Assembly (NCBI GenBank): GCA_021820065.1
Contig: JAKAEE010000009.1
Span: 1 to 64,000 of the forward strand
Origin: Bacteroidota bacterium
GTDB lineage: Bacteria > Bacteroidota > Ignavibacteria > Ignavibacteriales > Melioribacteraceae
DNA length: 64,000 nucleotides
Reading direction: 5' to 3'
Shown here piece by piece: positions 27,199 through 36,732 of the stretch (position 1 is the first letter of the stretch; every line of letters begins with the position of its first letter). The notes under the pieces are model-generated. The model was not told where the DNA came from. It saw only the letters and a program-made list of their open reading frames with translations, and searched no databases. The translations under genes were made by a program, and so were the position numbers.

Positions 27199-30100
27199 AT
27201 GCTTTATTTTTCAAAAAAAATATTACTGCCGGCCTTAGTACTACTTTTAATTTCTAAGCAGATTACTGCACAGCACAACAATATTGTTTTTGAAAGAATC
27301 GGCAAAGAGCAGGGACTGATACCGGGCAACGTTAACGATGTTTACCAGGACAGTGTCGGATTTATATGGATGGCAACGGAAAATGGTCTCTGTAAATTCG
27401 ACGGTTACAACTTTACCTACTACAGAAATCACCTGAACGATGAAACGAGTCTCAGCTACAATCATGTTTTTAATCTTATGGGTGATCATAACGGAATAAT
27501 TTGGGTTGGAACATTAGGAGGAGGATTAAATAAGTTTGACAGCAAAACCGGAAAATTTAAACGCTTCGTGTTTGATCCTTCAAATCCAAAATCTTTGAGC
27601 AATAACAACGTTTTCAAAATCTATAAAGATTCTGAAGACCGAATTTGGGTTTCTACATTGGGCGGCGGCTTAAATCTTTTTGATCCCGCAACCGAAACTT
27701 TCACCCATTATAAGCATAATGCTAGCGATCCGAATTCAATCAGCAGTAACATGGTTAGCTGTTTATACGAAGATAAAGACAAGAATTTCTGGATAGGAAC
27801 ATTTGATGCCGGAATAAATCTATATAAAGAAAGCGAACATATATTTATCCATTTCCAAAATAATCCTCATAACAAGGGGAGCTTAAGCCATAACCAGGTG
27901 ATGGAATTTCTTGAGGATAGTAAAGGAAATTTTTGGGTCGCAACATTTGGCGGCGGAGTAAATCTCTTTGATAGAGCCAGCAGAAAATTTAGAAGCATAA
28001 AGAACGATCCTCATTTCCCGATGAGACCCGATAATCTCAATGTTAGAAAAATGTTTGAAGATGAAGATTCATATTGGGTTGGCACATACAACGGACTTTT
28101 CAGATTCGATAAAAAAACTTTTGCTAAAACAGATTTGTATTCCAATCCGGATGACCCGACTACAATAAACGATAATAAAGTTAGAGCAATCTACAAAGAC
28201 AGAACAGGCGTAATTTGGATTGGAACAGTTGCCGGCGTGAACAAATATGATTCGATGAGAAAAAATATTCAGCTGATTTATTTCAACGAGAACTTCAAAA
28301 CTTTTCTTGGCAACACTTATCGTGTGCCTTCTAAATTCATAACCGATAAAATTATTTGGGCTGGTCCAACTATCTCCAGTATACTAAAAAGTAATTCGAG
28401 GAACATTCGGTTCTTCGGTAATGTAGATCAAGAAGAAAATTTTCATACGGAACAAACTTCGTGCTTATACATCGACGAGAACAACGTACTTTGGGAGGGA
28501 AGCTATAACGGTTTTTATTATTACGACAATACGAAAGGACAATTTCACAATGTGCAGTACGTAGATGACGGATCTGCAACCTTAGGCAATAACTACGTAA
28601 AGTGGTTTTACTTAGACAAACAAAACCGTTTTTGGACGGGCACGCTGGCTGGCGGATTAACCGTTTATGATCGACAAAATAACTTACTGCATAGATTCAG
28701 CCACAATGAGGAGGATACCAAAACCATTGGCGATTCCAGAGTGAGTTGTGTGTTTCAAGATAGTAAAGGAGTCATCTGGGTCGGCACTTACGGCGGTCTT
28801 GATATTTATAACGAGAAGAATCAAACGTTCAAACATTACAGACTCAGTCCAAATGACTTGACTTCCATTTCAAATGATAGAATTTACTGCATATATGAAA
28901 CGCGAAACGGATATCTCTGGATTGGCACGTATCTAGGACTAAACAAATACAATAGAGATAAAGACAACTTCGAACGATTCTCTTCGTCACAAGGATTAAG
29001 CGACAATACCATATATAGTATGCAAGAAGATGATGACGGAAATTTATGGCTAAGAACGAATGATGGCGTTACCAAGTTTGATCAGCAAAAAAAAGTTTTT
29101 ACAAATTATAATGCTAGTGATGGAATACCGAGCGCCGGATTAAACGGAAACATTTCGTTTAAGAGTGATGACGGAAAAATATTTTTCGGATTTTCAAACG
29201 GGTTGATTGCTTTTTATCCGAGTGAAATAAAAGATAATCCTTACAAACCACAGATTGCTCTGACCAAACTGACCATCATGGATAAAGAAGTAAAAGTGGG
29301 GGAGGATTCACCTCTTACAAAACCTTTGAACGACATGGATGAAATCACTCTCTCGCATAGTGATAAGGTGATCGGAATAGAATTCTCGGCTCTCCATTAC
29401 GCCGTGCCGTCAAAAAATCAATACGCATATAAACTTGAAGGTGTTTTGGATAATTGGACTTATGTTGATGCAAATAATCGCAAGGCAAAATTTACAAATC
29501 TTGAACCGGGGACTTACATACTTAAAGTTAAGGCATCGAATAACGATGGAATCTGGAGCGACGTTGAGAGATCAATCAAATTGATTGTGACTCCTCCTTT
29601 CTGGGGTACATGGTGGTTCAGAGGAGCGGCGTTCGTGACAGTTTTGTTCCTTATCTTCTTATTCTATGAAAACAGGTTACAGCGGTTGTTAAGCATCGAA
29701 AGAACAAGATCAAGAATAGCGAGAAATTTACATGATGAGGTAGGAGGGACATTATCCAGCATTCAGTATTTTGTTAGAGCAATCGAGAAAAAACTTGGCG
29801 ACAACCATGCTGAAGAAACAACGAAGTACCTTAATTTGATAATCAGCAGTTCTTCGGACGCGCAAGAAAAAATCAAAGATTTAATTTGGACTGTTAACCC
29901 CGAAGAGGACGGGCTTCAAAAATTCCTAGTTAAGTTTAACAGATATGCGTCAGACTTGTTGGATTCGAAGCACATAGAATATCATATTGATTTGCCCAGC
30001 GGAAATTTGCCAGAGAAAATTGAAATGGAAAAACGACAACACCTTTGGTGCATATGTAAAGAGATTATTACAAATGTTGCCAAACATTCTCAGTGTAAGA

Positions 30101-30303
30101 ATGTCAACATTAAATTTTCTTTGAACGGAAAAATTTTGACTTTTGTTGTTGAAGACGATGGAATTGGTTTTGTTGAAAAGGAGAAAAGTTCCAGCACCGG
30201 TCTTTCGAGCATAAGAGAAAGAGCAGAAGCGATAAAAGCAAAATATAGTTTAACTACAAATATTAACGAAGGAACCAAATGGTATTTTTCAGTTGACTTG
30301 TAG
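27199..30303 (+). CDS. Sensor histidine kinase with Reg_prop beta-propeller input
   Basis: 1034 residues: signal/TM segment (1-24), two seven-bladed-type arrays of Reg_prop repeats (about 30-690, e.g. IWVGTLGGGLNKFD, YLWIGTYLGLNKY), a Y_Y_Y domain (about 700-795), one membrane helix (about 800-826), a HisKA_3 dimerisation domain with the phospho-acceptor H845 in NLHDEVGG, and an HATPase_c domain (EDDGIGF, STGLSSI). This is the two-component type that in Bacteroidota senses oligosaccharides in the periplasm. It has no receiver of its own; the partner regulator is encoded 44 bases downstream. Position suggests it senses peptidoglycan fragments. Confidence 0.93.
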   Translation: MLYFSKKILLPALVLLLISKQITAQHNNIVFERIGKEQGLIPGNVNDVYQDSVGFIWMATENGLCKFDGYNFTYYRNHLNDETSLSYNHVFNLMGDHNGIIWVGTLGGGLNKFDSKTGKFKRFVFDPSNPKSLSNNNVFKIYKDSEDRIWVSTLGGGLNLFDPATETFTHYKHNASDPNSISSNMVSCLYEDKDKNFWIGTFDAGINLYKESEHIFIHFQNNPHNKGSLSHNQVMEFLEDSKGNFWVATFGGGVNLFDRASRKFRSIKNDPHFPMRPDNLNVRKMFEDEDSYWVGTYNGLFRFDKKTFAKTDLYSNPDDPTTINDNKVRAIYKDRTGVIWIGTVAGVNKYDSMRKNIQLIYFNENFKTFLGNTYRVPSKFITDKIIWAGPTISSILKSNSRNIRFFGNVDQEENFHTEQTSCLYIDENNVLWEGSYNGFYYYDNTKGQFHNVQYVDDGSATLGNNYVKWFYLDKQNRFWTGTLAGGLTVYDRQNNLLHRFSHNEEDTKTIGDSRVSCVFQDSKGVIWVGTYGGLDIYNEKNQTFKHYRLSPNDLTSISNDRIYCIYETRNGYLWIGTYLGLNKYNRDKDNFERFSSSQGLSDNTIYSMQEDDDGNLWLRTNDGVTKFDQQKKVFTNYNASDGIPSAGLNGNISFKSDDGKIFFGFSNGLIAFYPSEIKDNPYKPQIALTKLTIMDKEVKVGEDSPLTKPLNDMDEITLSHSDKVIGIEFSALHYAVPSKNQYAYKLEGVLDNWTYVDANNRKAKFTNLEPGTYILKVKASNNDGIWSDVERSIKLIVTPPFWGTWWFRGAAFVTVLFLIFLFYENRLQRLLSIERTRSRIARNLHDEVGGTLSSIQYFVRAIEKKLGDNHAEETTKYLNLIISSSSDAQEKIKDLIWTVNPEEDGLQKFLVKFNRYASDLLDSKHIEYHIDLPSGNLPEKIEMEKRQHLWCICKEIITNVAKHSQCKNVNIKFSLNGKILTFVVEDDGIGFVEKEKSSSTGLSSIRERAEAIKAKYSLTTNINEGTKWYFSVDL

Positions 30304-30347
30304 TAATCACTTTTAAGATAGTTAAAGAAATAATAAAAATTTTCGTA

Positions 30348-30995
30348 ATGGCTATGGTCAAAATTGTAATAATAGAAGATAATGTGTACGCACGTACAGC
30401 TTGGGAATCAACTTTATCCCAAGAAGAAGATTTTGTAGTGCTGGCAACTTTTAGTTCTTGCGAAGAAGCGTTGGAATCAGAGTTGGTAAAAAAAGCCACG
30501 GTCGTTTTGTTGGATATTGGGTTGAAAGGAATATCGGGAATAAAAGGTGCTGAACTGATCGGCAATATCAATCCTAAAGCTTTGATTATCATGATATCGA
30601 TTCATGATGATGATAAAAGTATTTTTGGATCTCTGCAGGCGGGTGCAATAGGATTTTTGCACAAATCAGTTTCTCCTGATGAACTAATAGAGTCAATTCG
30701 CATTGCAATTAGAGGCGGTTCACCGATGACGCCCCAAATTGCTCGTAGAGTGCTGAGGTCATTTCACAGATTCAAACCAATGCAGGAAAAAGACAACCTT
30801 ACAGAAAAAGAAATAACAATATTGAATCATCTTTCCGAAGGTAAATCGTACAAGAAGATTTCGGAAGAAATGTATCTTTCTGTTGACGGCATTAAATATC
30901 ACGTTCGAAGCATTTACGAAAAATTGCATGTGCACAGTCAGGCAGAAGCTGTGAGCAAAGGTCAATCGCTGAGAATTCTGACGAAATGGGAATAA
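30348..30995 (+). CDS. LuxR/NarL-family response regulator
   Basis: 215 residues. The receiver domain (about 3-122) has the acidic pair in IIEDN, the phospho-acceptor D56 in VVLLDIG, the serine in IMISIHD and the lysine in FLHKSVS. A LuxR-type HTH (about 148-205: LTEKEITILNHLSEGKSYKKISEEM, VKYHV-like segment) binds DNA. It is the evident partner of the preceding kinase. The two near-identical palindromes flanking this kinase/regulator pair are its most likely targets. An ATG at 30354 is an alternative start. Confidence 0.93.
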   Translation: MAMVKIVIIEDNVYARTAWESTLSQEEDFVVLATFSSCEEALESELVKKATVVLLDIGLKGISGIKGAELIGNINPKALIIMISIHDDDKSIFGSLQAGAIGFLHKSVSPDELIESIRIAIRGGSPMTPQIARRVLRSFHRFKPMQEKDNLTEKEITILNHLSEGKSYKKISEEMYLSVDGIKYHVRSIYEKLHVHSQAEAVSKGQSLRILTKWE

Positions 30996-31060
30996 TTTCT
31001 AAAAATGTTTGCTCATAAGCATTTTACCAGCCTTAGGGCTATTTGAGCCCTCCATTTGTA

Positions 31061-31080
31061 AACTACACATAAGGGTAGTT
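31061..31080. promoter_or_regulatory. Palindromic operator candidate, site 2
   Basis: AACTACACATAAGGGTAGTT, a 6-8-6 inverted repeat that differs from site 1 at two spacer positions. The similarity continues to the right (GAAATG after the repeat in both). It lies 71 bases before the second GHL10 gene, almost the same distance as site 1 to the first GHL10 gene. Confidence 0.6.
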
Positions 31081-31151
31081 GAAATGCCCATATTTGTTGC
31101 CAAATTATATATGCATTTCAAGCCGGAAATTCATTAGGATTTAGGTATGTG

Positions 31152-33545
31152 ATGAGAGAAGTTGTCTACCTATTTTTTGCATTTATAGCGGTACAATCGT
31201 TTTCAACATTTGCACAAACCAGTAGCCCTAAGAGAGAATTAAGAGGTGTATGGATTGCATCACTAGGGATTGATTGGCCTTCTAGTCAAGGTACAAGCGC
31301 CCTCGATATTCAAAATCAAAGGAGCCAGCTTATAAGTATTTTTGATTTGCACAAAAGTTACGGATTGAACGCAATATTTTTCCACGTGCGCCCGGTCTGC
31401 GATGCTGTGTATAAAAGCAGTTATGAACCGTGGTCAAGTTATTTAACTGGCACTCAAGGTGTAGCTCCTTCCGACACAAGTTATGATCCTCTAAAATTTG
31501 CTGTGGAAGAAGCACATAAACGAGGAATGGAACTTCACGCATGGTTAAATCCTTACCGTGCCGAATTATCAGGAGGAAGTCAGGTATCGGCAAATCATGT
31601 TATAAACAAACATCCAGACTGGATTATTAAGTGTAATGGAAGCGAGTACCGTTTTCTTAATCCCGGTCTACCCGAAGTTAGAAAATATGTTTTACAAATT
31701 GTGATGGACATTGTTGATCGATATGATATAGACGGTATTCACTTTGATGATTATTTTTATCCTTATGCTGAATATGGTTCATTTAATGACGACGCAGCAT
31801 TTGCAAAATATCCTAACGGGTTTACTAATAAAACAGCCTGGCGAAAAAACAACGTTAATTTGCTCTTGAAAATGATAGACGACAGCATAAAAGCAGTTAA
31901 GCCATGGGTAAAGTTTGGTGTTAGTCCTTCCGGTAATCCCTCTGTTAATAACTCCATATTTATAAATCCTGGAGATTGGTTAGCTGGTGCATACACTGAC
32001 ACAACAGGTGTGGCGCAAACTGGTGGACCTTATATTGATTATATAATGCCCCAGCTTTACTGGTCAACATACGGCGGCTATTTGTCGAGTTGGACAAGCG
32101 CTTCTTTTCTAAATGGAAGACACTTATATATTGGACAAGCAGCTTATCGATATGGGGAATTCGGTTCCGGTGAAACAGCGTGGGAAATAAAAACCAATAG
32201 AAATACTCAAACAATCAATGGCGGTGTTTATTTTAGTTCACAGAGCTTAACTGTATATAACTATGGTTACGTTACAGATACACTTAAATATCGGTATTTT
32301 GCTGGTCCTGCCATAACTCCAATGATGCAATGGAAGGTTGGTAGCAATAACAAACCCAATACACCCACTAATCTAAGATTTGAAGTTAATTCATTAACCG
32401 GAAAGTATGAGTTGCATTGGGACAAACCTGCACCTGTTACAAATGGTGATACAACTTTTTTCTATGTTGTATACAGATCAGAAAATGCTTCCCCGGATAT
32501 TGAAAATTCATCTAATCTTTTTGGGATTACGGGAACAACTTTTCTTTCTTCCGACTATGCAAAATATTCGATTACAAAAGGTACATATTACGCCGTAACT
32601 GCAATCGGTAGATATTCAAACGAATCCCAAATCAGTAATGTTGTTTCGCTTAATTTACTTTCTTTAGTTCCTAGCAAACCGGTACTTGCTTCCCCAGCTA
32701 ACAACAGCCATGAATTAGGTCTTACCGCCAATTTAAGCTGGTCGGGTGATTCTAACTCGGAGCGATATGTAGCGCAGGTTTCTAAAGATTCTTCTTTCAA
32801 TTCTAATACTGTCTTATGGCTCACGGAATATAAAAATACTCAGCTGAGTTTTAGGAATGTTGTTCCTGGAGAAAAATATTACTGGAGAGTAAAAGCTTTT
32901 GGACAGGTTGGTGAAAGCGCATACTCTGATGTATATGGTTTTCAATCGGGGATTTCGCTTCCCCCTCAGTTAATTTCTCCCGCTCATGCAACTTATAATG
33001 TTACATTAACTCCAACGTTCAAGTGGCATCAATCTGTTAATGCTACTTCGTACAGAATTCAAGTGTCATCAACAATTGATTTTCAGAATGGTACCTATGT
33101 TGCAGATACCACATTAGTCGATACTACACTTGCAACAAAGGTGCCATTGACTCCAAATAAAAAGTATTACTGGCGTGTAAGTGCAAAAAATACTTATGGT
33201 ACTAGCTACTGGTCATCCCAATTTGGATTTCAAACAACGATTACTAATGTTGATAACGAAAATATTCCAACTAAAATCAGTCTGAATCAAAATTATCCGA
33301 ACCCGTTTAACCCAACAACAGAAATATCATTTTCGATTCCTGAGGGAGGATATACTTCTCTTAAAGTTTATAATATAATTGGTGAAATTGTTGAAGAGTT
33401 GGTAAGTAAATACTTAAGTGCCGGAAGTTATAGTGTAGAATTTAATGCTAGGTCCGCCAAAGGCGGATTACCAAGCGGAGTTTATATTTATGCTCTGCAG
33501 TCGGGCCCAAAGATTTTGATAAGAAAGATGATTTTGATTAAATAG
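31152..33545 (+). CDS. Secreted GHL10 (DigH-like) glycosidase with T9SS tail
   Basis: About 797 residues: signal peptide (about 1-22), GHL10 barrel (about 28-400: RELRGVWIASL, FHVRPVCDAVYK, HAWLNPYRAEL, HPDWIIK, YDIDGIHFDDYFYPY), a fibronectin-III-like domain (about 415-500), two further Ig-like domains (about 510-605 and 610-695), and a Por-type sorting tail (from about 712, NYPNPFNPTTE). It is a paralogue of the lipoprotein at 25428 but exported to the outside. ATG 31152 is chosen over GTG 31149. A short palindromic insertion interrupts the sorting tail at 33453. Confidence 0.92.
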   Translation: MREVVYLFFAFIAVQSFSTFAQTSSPKRELRGVWIASLGIDWPSSQGTSALDIQNQRSQLISIFDLHKSYGLNAIFFHVRPVCDAVYKSSYEPWSSYLTGTQGVAPSDTSYDPLKFAVEEAHKRGMELHAWLNPYRAELSGGSQVSANHVINKHPDWIIKCNGSEYRFLNPGLPEVRKYVLQIVMDIVDRYDIDGIHFDDYFYPYAEYGSFNDDAAFAKYPNGFTNKTAWRKNNVNLLLKMIDDSIKAVKPWVKFGVSPSGNPSVNNSIFINPGDWLAGAYTDTTGVAQTGGPYIDYIMPQLYWSTYGGYLSSWTSASFLNGRHLYIGQAAYRYGEFGSGETAWEIKTNRNTQTINGGVYFSSQSLTVYNYGYVTDTLKYRYFAGPAITPMMQWKVGSNNKPNTPTNLRFEVNSLTGKYELHWDKPAPVTNGDTTFFYVVYRSENASPDIENSSNLFGITGTTFLSSDYAKYSITKGTYYAVTAIGRYSNESQISNVVSLNLLSLVPSKPVLASPANNSHELGLTANLSWSGDSNSERYVAQVSKDSSFNSNTVLWLTEYKNTQLSFRNVVPGEKYYWRVKAFGQVGESAYSDVYGFQSGISLPPQLISPAHATYNVTLTPTFKWHQSVNATSYRIQVSSTIDFQNGTYVADTTLVDTTLATKVPLTPNKKYYWRVSAKNTYGTSYWSSQFGFQTTITNVDNENIPTKISLNQNYPNPFNPTTEISFSIPEGGYTSLKVYNIIGEIVEELVSKYLSAGSYSVEFNARSAKGGLPSGVYIYALQSGPKILIRKMILIK
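33453..33467. repeat. Short palindromic insertion inside the GHL10 sorting tail
   Basis: TCCGCCAAAGGCGGA, a perfect 6-bp stem with a 3-base loop and much higher GC than its surroundings. It adds residues S-A-K-G-G between NAR and LPSGVY, where other sorting tails read straight through. It keeps the frame. Confidence 0.55.
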
Positions 33546-33643
33546 TTTTCCATATTCTAATTAAGACTAAATTTTTTTGGAGAAAACAAAATTAATTATG
33601 TAATAAATAGTCTATTATTTTAGAAACTTAGGAGTTTCCAATT

Positions 33644-36600
33644 ATGAGAAAATTTTTACTTCTCACAATTCTTAGTTTGTTTTTCACTTCACTACTTCAC
33701 GCTAGTACAACTGGGAAAATTTCCGGAACTGTTATTGATTCTAAAACCAATGAACCACTCATTGGCGTTTCGGTCTTGATAGAGGGAACTAATCAAGGTG
33801 CCAGTACAAATGTTGACGGCTATTACGTTATACTGAATGTTTCTCCAGGAACGTATACGCTTAAAGCAACTTACATAGGATACGCATCTGCAACTATTAC
33901 GAACGTAAGGGTTAATATAGACCAGACGACCAACATTGATATCTCGATGACCGAGAAAGCCTTAGTTGCTGGTGAAGTGGTAGTAGTTGCTCAACAACCT
34001 GTCGTTCAGAAGGATGTTGCTGCAAGCCGTGTAAACCTTAGCATGGCTGAAATTGAGAATCTTCCCGTTGCAAATATTCAGAGCGTAGTAACTCTGCAAG
34101 CTGGTATATTATCAACGTCCACCGGTCCGCAAATTAGAGGGGGTAGTTCAGATGAGACAGCTTACATTGTTAACGGATTAACATTGAGAGATGAAAGAGA
34201 TAACACTCCTTACACCGGTATTAGTTTTACTGCGGTCAAAGAAATTCAAGTACAAACAGGCGGTTTTAGTGCCGAGTTTGGAAATATCCGTTCGGGACTT
34301 GTAAATATAGTAACCAGAGAAGGTGATAAGCAGAAGTATTCAATTTCAATTGTTGGTCGTTACAAGAGTGCCGCCAGAAAACAATTTGGCGATGCAGTTA
34401 ACAGCATGGATTCTTATTGGATAAGACCATACGTTGATCCTGCAGTTTGTTGGACCGGTACAGACAACGGTGCGTGGGGTGATTACACAAAAAGACAATA
34501 CCAGTCTTTCCGTGGATGGAATAAAGTTTCTCAACAATTGTTAGCCGATAGCGATCCAACAAACGATTTAACGCCCCAGGCTGCTCAACAGTTATTTCTC
34601 TGGCAGCACAGAAGACAATTGGATATTGTAAAACCAGATTATGATATGGACATGAGTTTCAGCGGTCCCGTTCCATTTGTAAGTAAAGAATTGGGAGATA
34701 TGACTTTTATCGCTTCTTATAGATCAACGCAAGAAATGTATGTTATTCCGTTATCGACGGATGCTTATAGAGATTACAATTTCCAAATAAGATTAACATC
34801 CAATATTGGTGACGGAATGAAATTAAGTTTGGAAGGTATTTCTGGTAAGCAATGGGGAACAAACAGTTCACGAACCGGCGGTCCGGGAATATTTCGTTCT
34901 TCTAGCGGTATTGCAGAGCAACTTGATTGGAGATCGGGTGCTAGTTATTTGGACTCGAGACTTTATGCGCCGGAATACTGGGATCCATCGGAAAAATTTA
35001 TTACTGCATTTGGCTTGAAATTTACCCATGTGATTAGCTCCAGCACTTACTACGATGTTTACTTGAATGAATTTGGAACCCGGTATAGCACAAATCCGGC
35101 TAACTACAGAGATCTTTCCAAGACTAATAGTTTTGGCGGTGTTTTGTTTGATGAAGCGCCCTTTGGATATTATAGCGGTACTAGCTCCGGTATTGGTTCA
35201 TCGATGAATATGGGTTTAGGTTTTAGTAATTCAAGAGATACAAGTAAGATAAGTACATGGTCTATGAAATTTGATTTTGTGAGTCAGCTGGACAAATACA
35301 ACAATCTTAAAGCCGGATTTGAATTTGTTTACTCTGACAATGGGGTAAATTATGCTTTGAGAGAACCTTCTTTGCCATCAAACGACAGTCAATCAAAATG
35401 GAGAACATTTCCGGTTAGAGGCGCATTGTACGTACAAGATAAATTGGAATTCGAAGGTATGATTGCTAATCTTGGTCTCAGATTGGATTATAGTAATGCT
35501 AACGGTGATTGGTACGTAATTGACAATCCTTTTACAAAAGCTTTTGCCGGAGCTAATGTGAATGGTATGGATACTTTGATAGCCAAATCTCCTGCTAAAA
35601 AAATATTTGATCTTAGTCCAAGGTTAAGTGTAGCGTTTCCAATTTCTGTAGATAGCAAATTATACTTTAACTATGGTCATTTTAGATCGATGCCTATTCC
35701 GGAAGATCTTTATTTATTAAGAAGAAGCTCTGTTACACAAGCAGTTACAAGATTAGCCGATCCTAACAATCCTCTTCCTAAAACGGTTGCATATGAATTG
35801 GGTTATGAACATAATCTCTTTGATGAGTATTTAATTCGTCTTGCAGGATATTATAAAGACGTCTCTTTAGAACCAAGACTGGTTCGATACACTAGTAGAG
35901 ATAATCTGGTAAGTTATCTAATACCGGAACCTGATAGTTATTCCGACGTTCGAGGATTTGAAGCGACAGTAACAAAGAATAGAGGTGAATGGATTCGCGG
36001 CTTTATCAATTACACTTACGAAGTTATTACAAGCGGAAATTTCGGATTGCCAAATTATTCTGAGAACCCGGCTATTCAAAGAGAATATGATCGCACAAGA
36101 TCATTTTTTGTTCAGAACAAACCAATTCCGCGACCTTACGCTAGAGCAAATGTTGATATCTTTACACCTCTCGATTGGGGACCGGAAATCGCTGGAATAA
36201 AACCGTTCGAAGATTTGAGAATAAATCTCTTGGCTTCATGGCGTTCTGGTAGATATTTCACTTGGACCGGACCTGGCGGTGTTGCGCCCGGGCATGATAA
36301 TAATATTCAATGGAAAGATACTTGGGGTTTAGATGCAAGAATTTCTAAAGCCTTTAATATAGGCCGCCTCAATCTCGAGTTCTTTGCAGATATCTACAAC
36401 GTTCTTAACCTCCAACAGTTGGATTTTCAAGCGGGATTTTTTAACCAATCCGATTATGATGATTACATGAAATCGCTTCATCTACCGGAAGCTTATAGAG
36501 AGTTTGGCAACGGTTATAATTTTGTTGCCGGCAACGATAAACCCGGTGATATAAGAACAGGTCCTTACATCCCCTGGGATAATAATGCAAGCGACGCACA

Positions 36601-36718
36601 AAAAGCAGAATGGACAAAGAACAAATCTTATATAGATATGCCTAATTTGTCTTACACCGGAATGTTAAACCCAAGATCAATTTATTGGGGATTAAAAATT
36701 AATTACGATCTTAATTAA
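33644..36718 (+). CDS. SusC-like TonB-dependent outer-membrane receptor
   Basis: 1024 residues: signal peptide (1-20), carboxypeptidase-regulatory-like domain (about 25-105, GTVIDSKTNEPLIGVSV), plug (about 115-225, PQIRGGSSDETAYIVNGL) and beta-barrel to the C-terminus. It imports large ligands powered by TonB. No SusD partner is adjacent; instead sorting-tail and PorV/PorQ genes follow. The ribosome site TTAGGAG lies 9 bases before the ATG. It starts a co-oriented run with a 14-base gap to the next gene. The ligand is unknown; peptidoglycan fragments are suggested only by the neighbours. Confidence 0.92.
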   Translation: MRKFLLLTILSLFFTSLLHASTTGKISGTVIDSKTNEPLIGVSVLIEGTNQGASTNVDGYYVILNVSPGTYTLKATYIGYASATITNVRVNIDQTTNIDISMTEKALVAGEVVVVAQQPVVQKDVAASRVNLSMAEIENLPVANIQSVVTLQAGILSTSTGPQIRGGSSDETAYIVNGLTLRDERDNTPYTGISFTAVKEIQVQTGGFSAEFGNIRSGLVNIVTREGDKQKYSISIVGRYKSAARKQFGDAVNSMDSYWIRPYVDPAVCWTGTDNGAWGDYTKRQYQSFRGWNKVSQQLLADSDPTNDLTPQAAQQLFLWQHRRQLDIVKPDYDMDMSFSGPVPFVSKELGDMTFIASYRSTQEMYVIPLSTDAYRDYNFQIRLTSNIGDGMKLSLEGISGKQWGTNSSRTGGPGIFRSSSGIAEQLDWRSGASYLDSRLYAPEYWDPSEKFITAFGLKFTHVISSSTYYDVYLNEFGTRYSTNPANYRDLSKTNSFGGVLFDEAPFGYYSGTSSGIGSSMNMGLGFSNSRDTSKISTWSMKFDFVSQLDKYNNLKAGFEFVYSDNGVNYALREPSLPSNDSQSKWRTFPVRGALYVQDKLEFEGMIANLGLRLDYSNANGDWYVIDNPFTKAFAGANVNGMDTLIAKSPAKKIFDLSPRLSVAFPISVDSKLYFNYGHFRSMPIPEDLYLLRRSSVTQAVTRLADPNNPLPKTVAYELGYEHNLFDEYLIRLAGYYKDVSLEPRLVRYTSRDNLVSYLIPEPDSYSDVRGFEATVTKNRGEWIRGFINYTYEVITSGNFGLPNYSENPAIQREYDRTRSFFVQNKPIPRPYARANVDIFTPLDWGPEIAGIKPFEDLRINLLASWRSGRYFTWTGPGGVAPGHDNNIQWKDTWGLDARISKAFNIGRLNLEFFADIYNVLNLQQLDFQAGFFNQSDYDDYMKSLHLPEAYREFGNGYNFVAGNDKPGDIRTGPYIPWDNNASDAQKAEWTKNKSYIDMPNLSYTGMLNPRSIYWGLKINYDLN

Positions 36719-36732
36719 AACTTGAGGGAATA

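Noticed and set aside
31035..31051. AGGGCT-N5-AGCCCT hairpin after the response regulator gene as a terminator
   Set aside because: The 6-bp stem is short and is not followed by a T-run.
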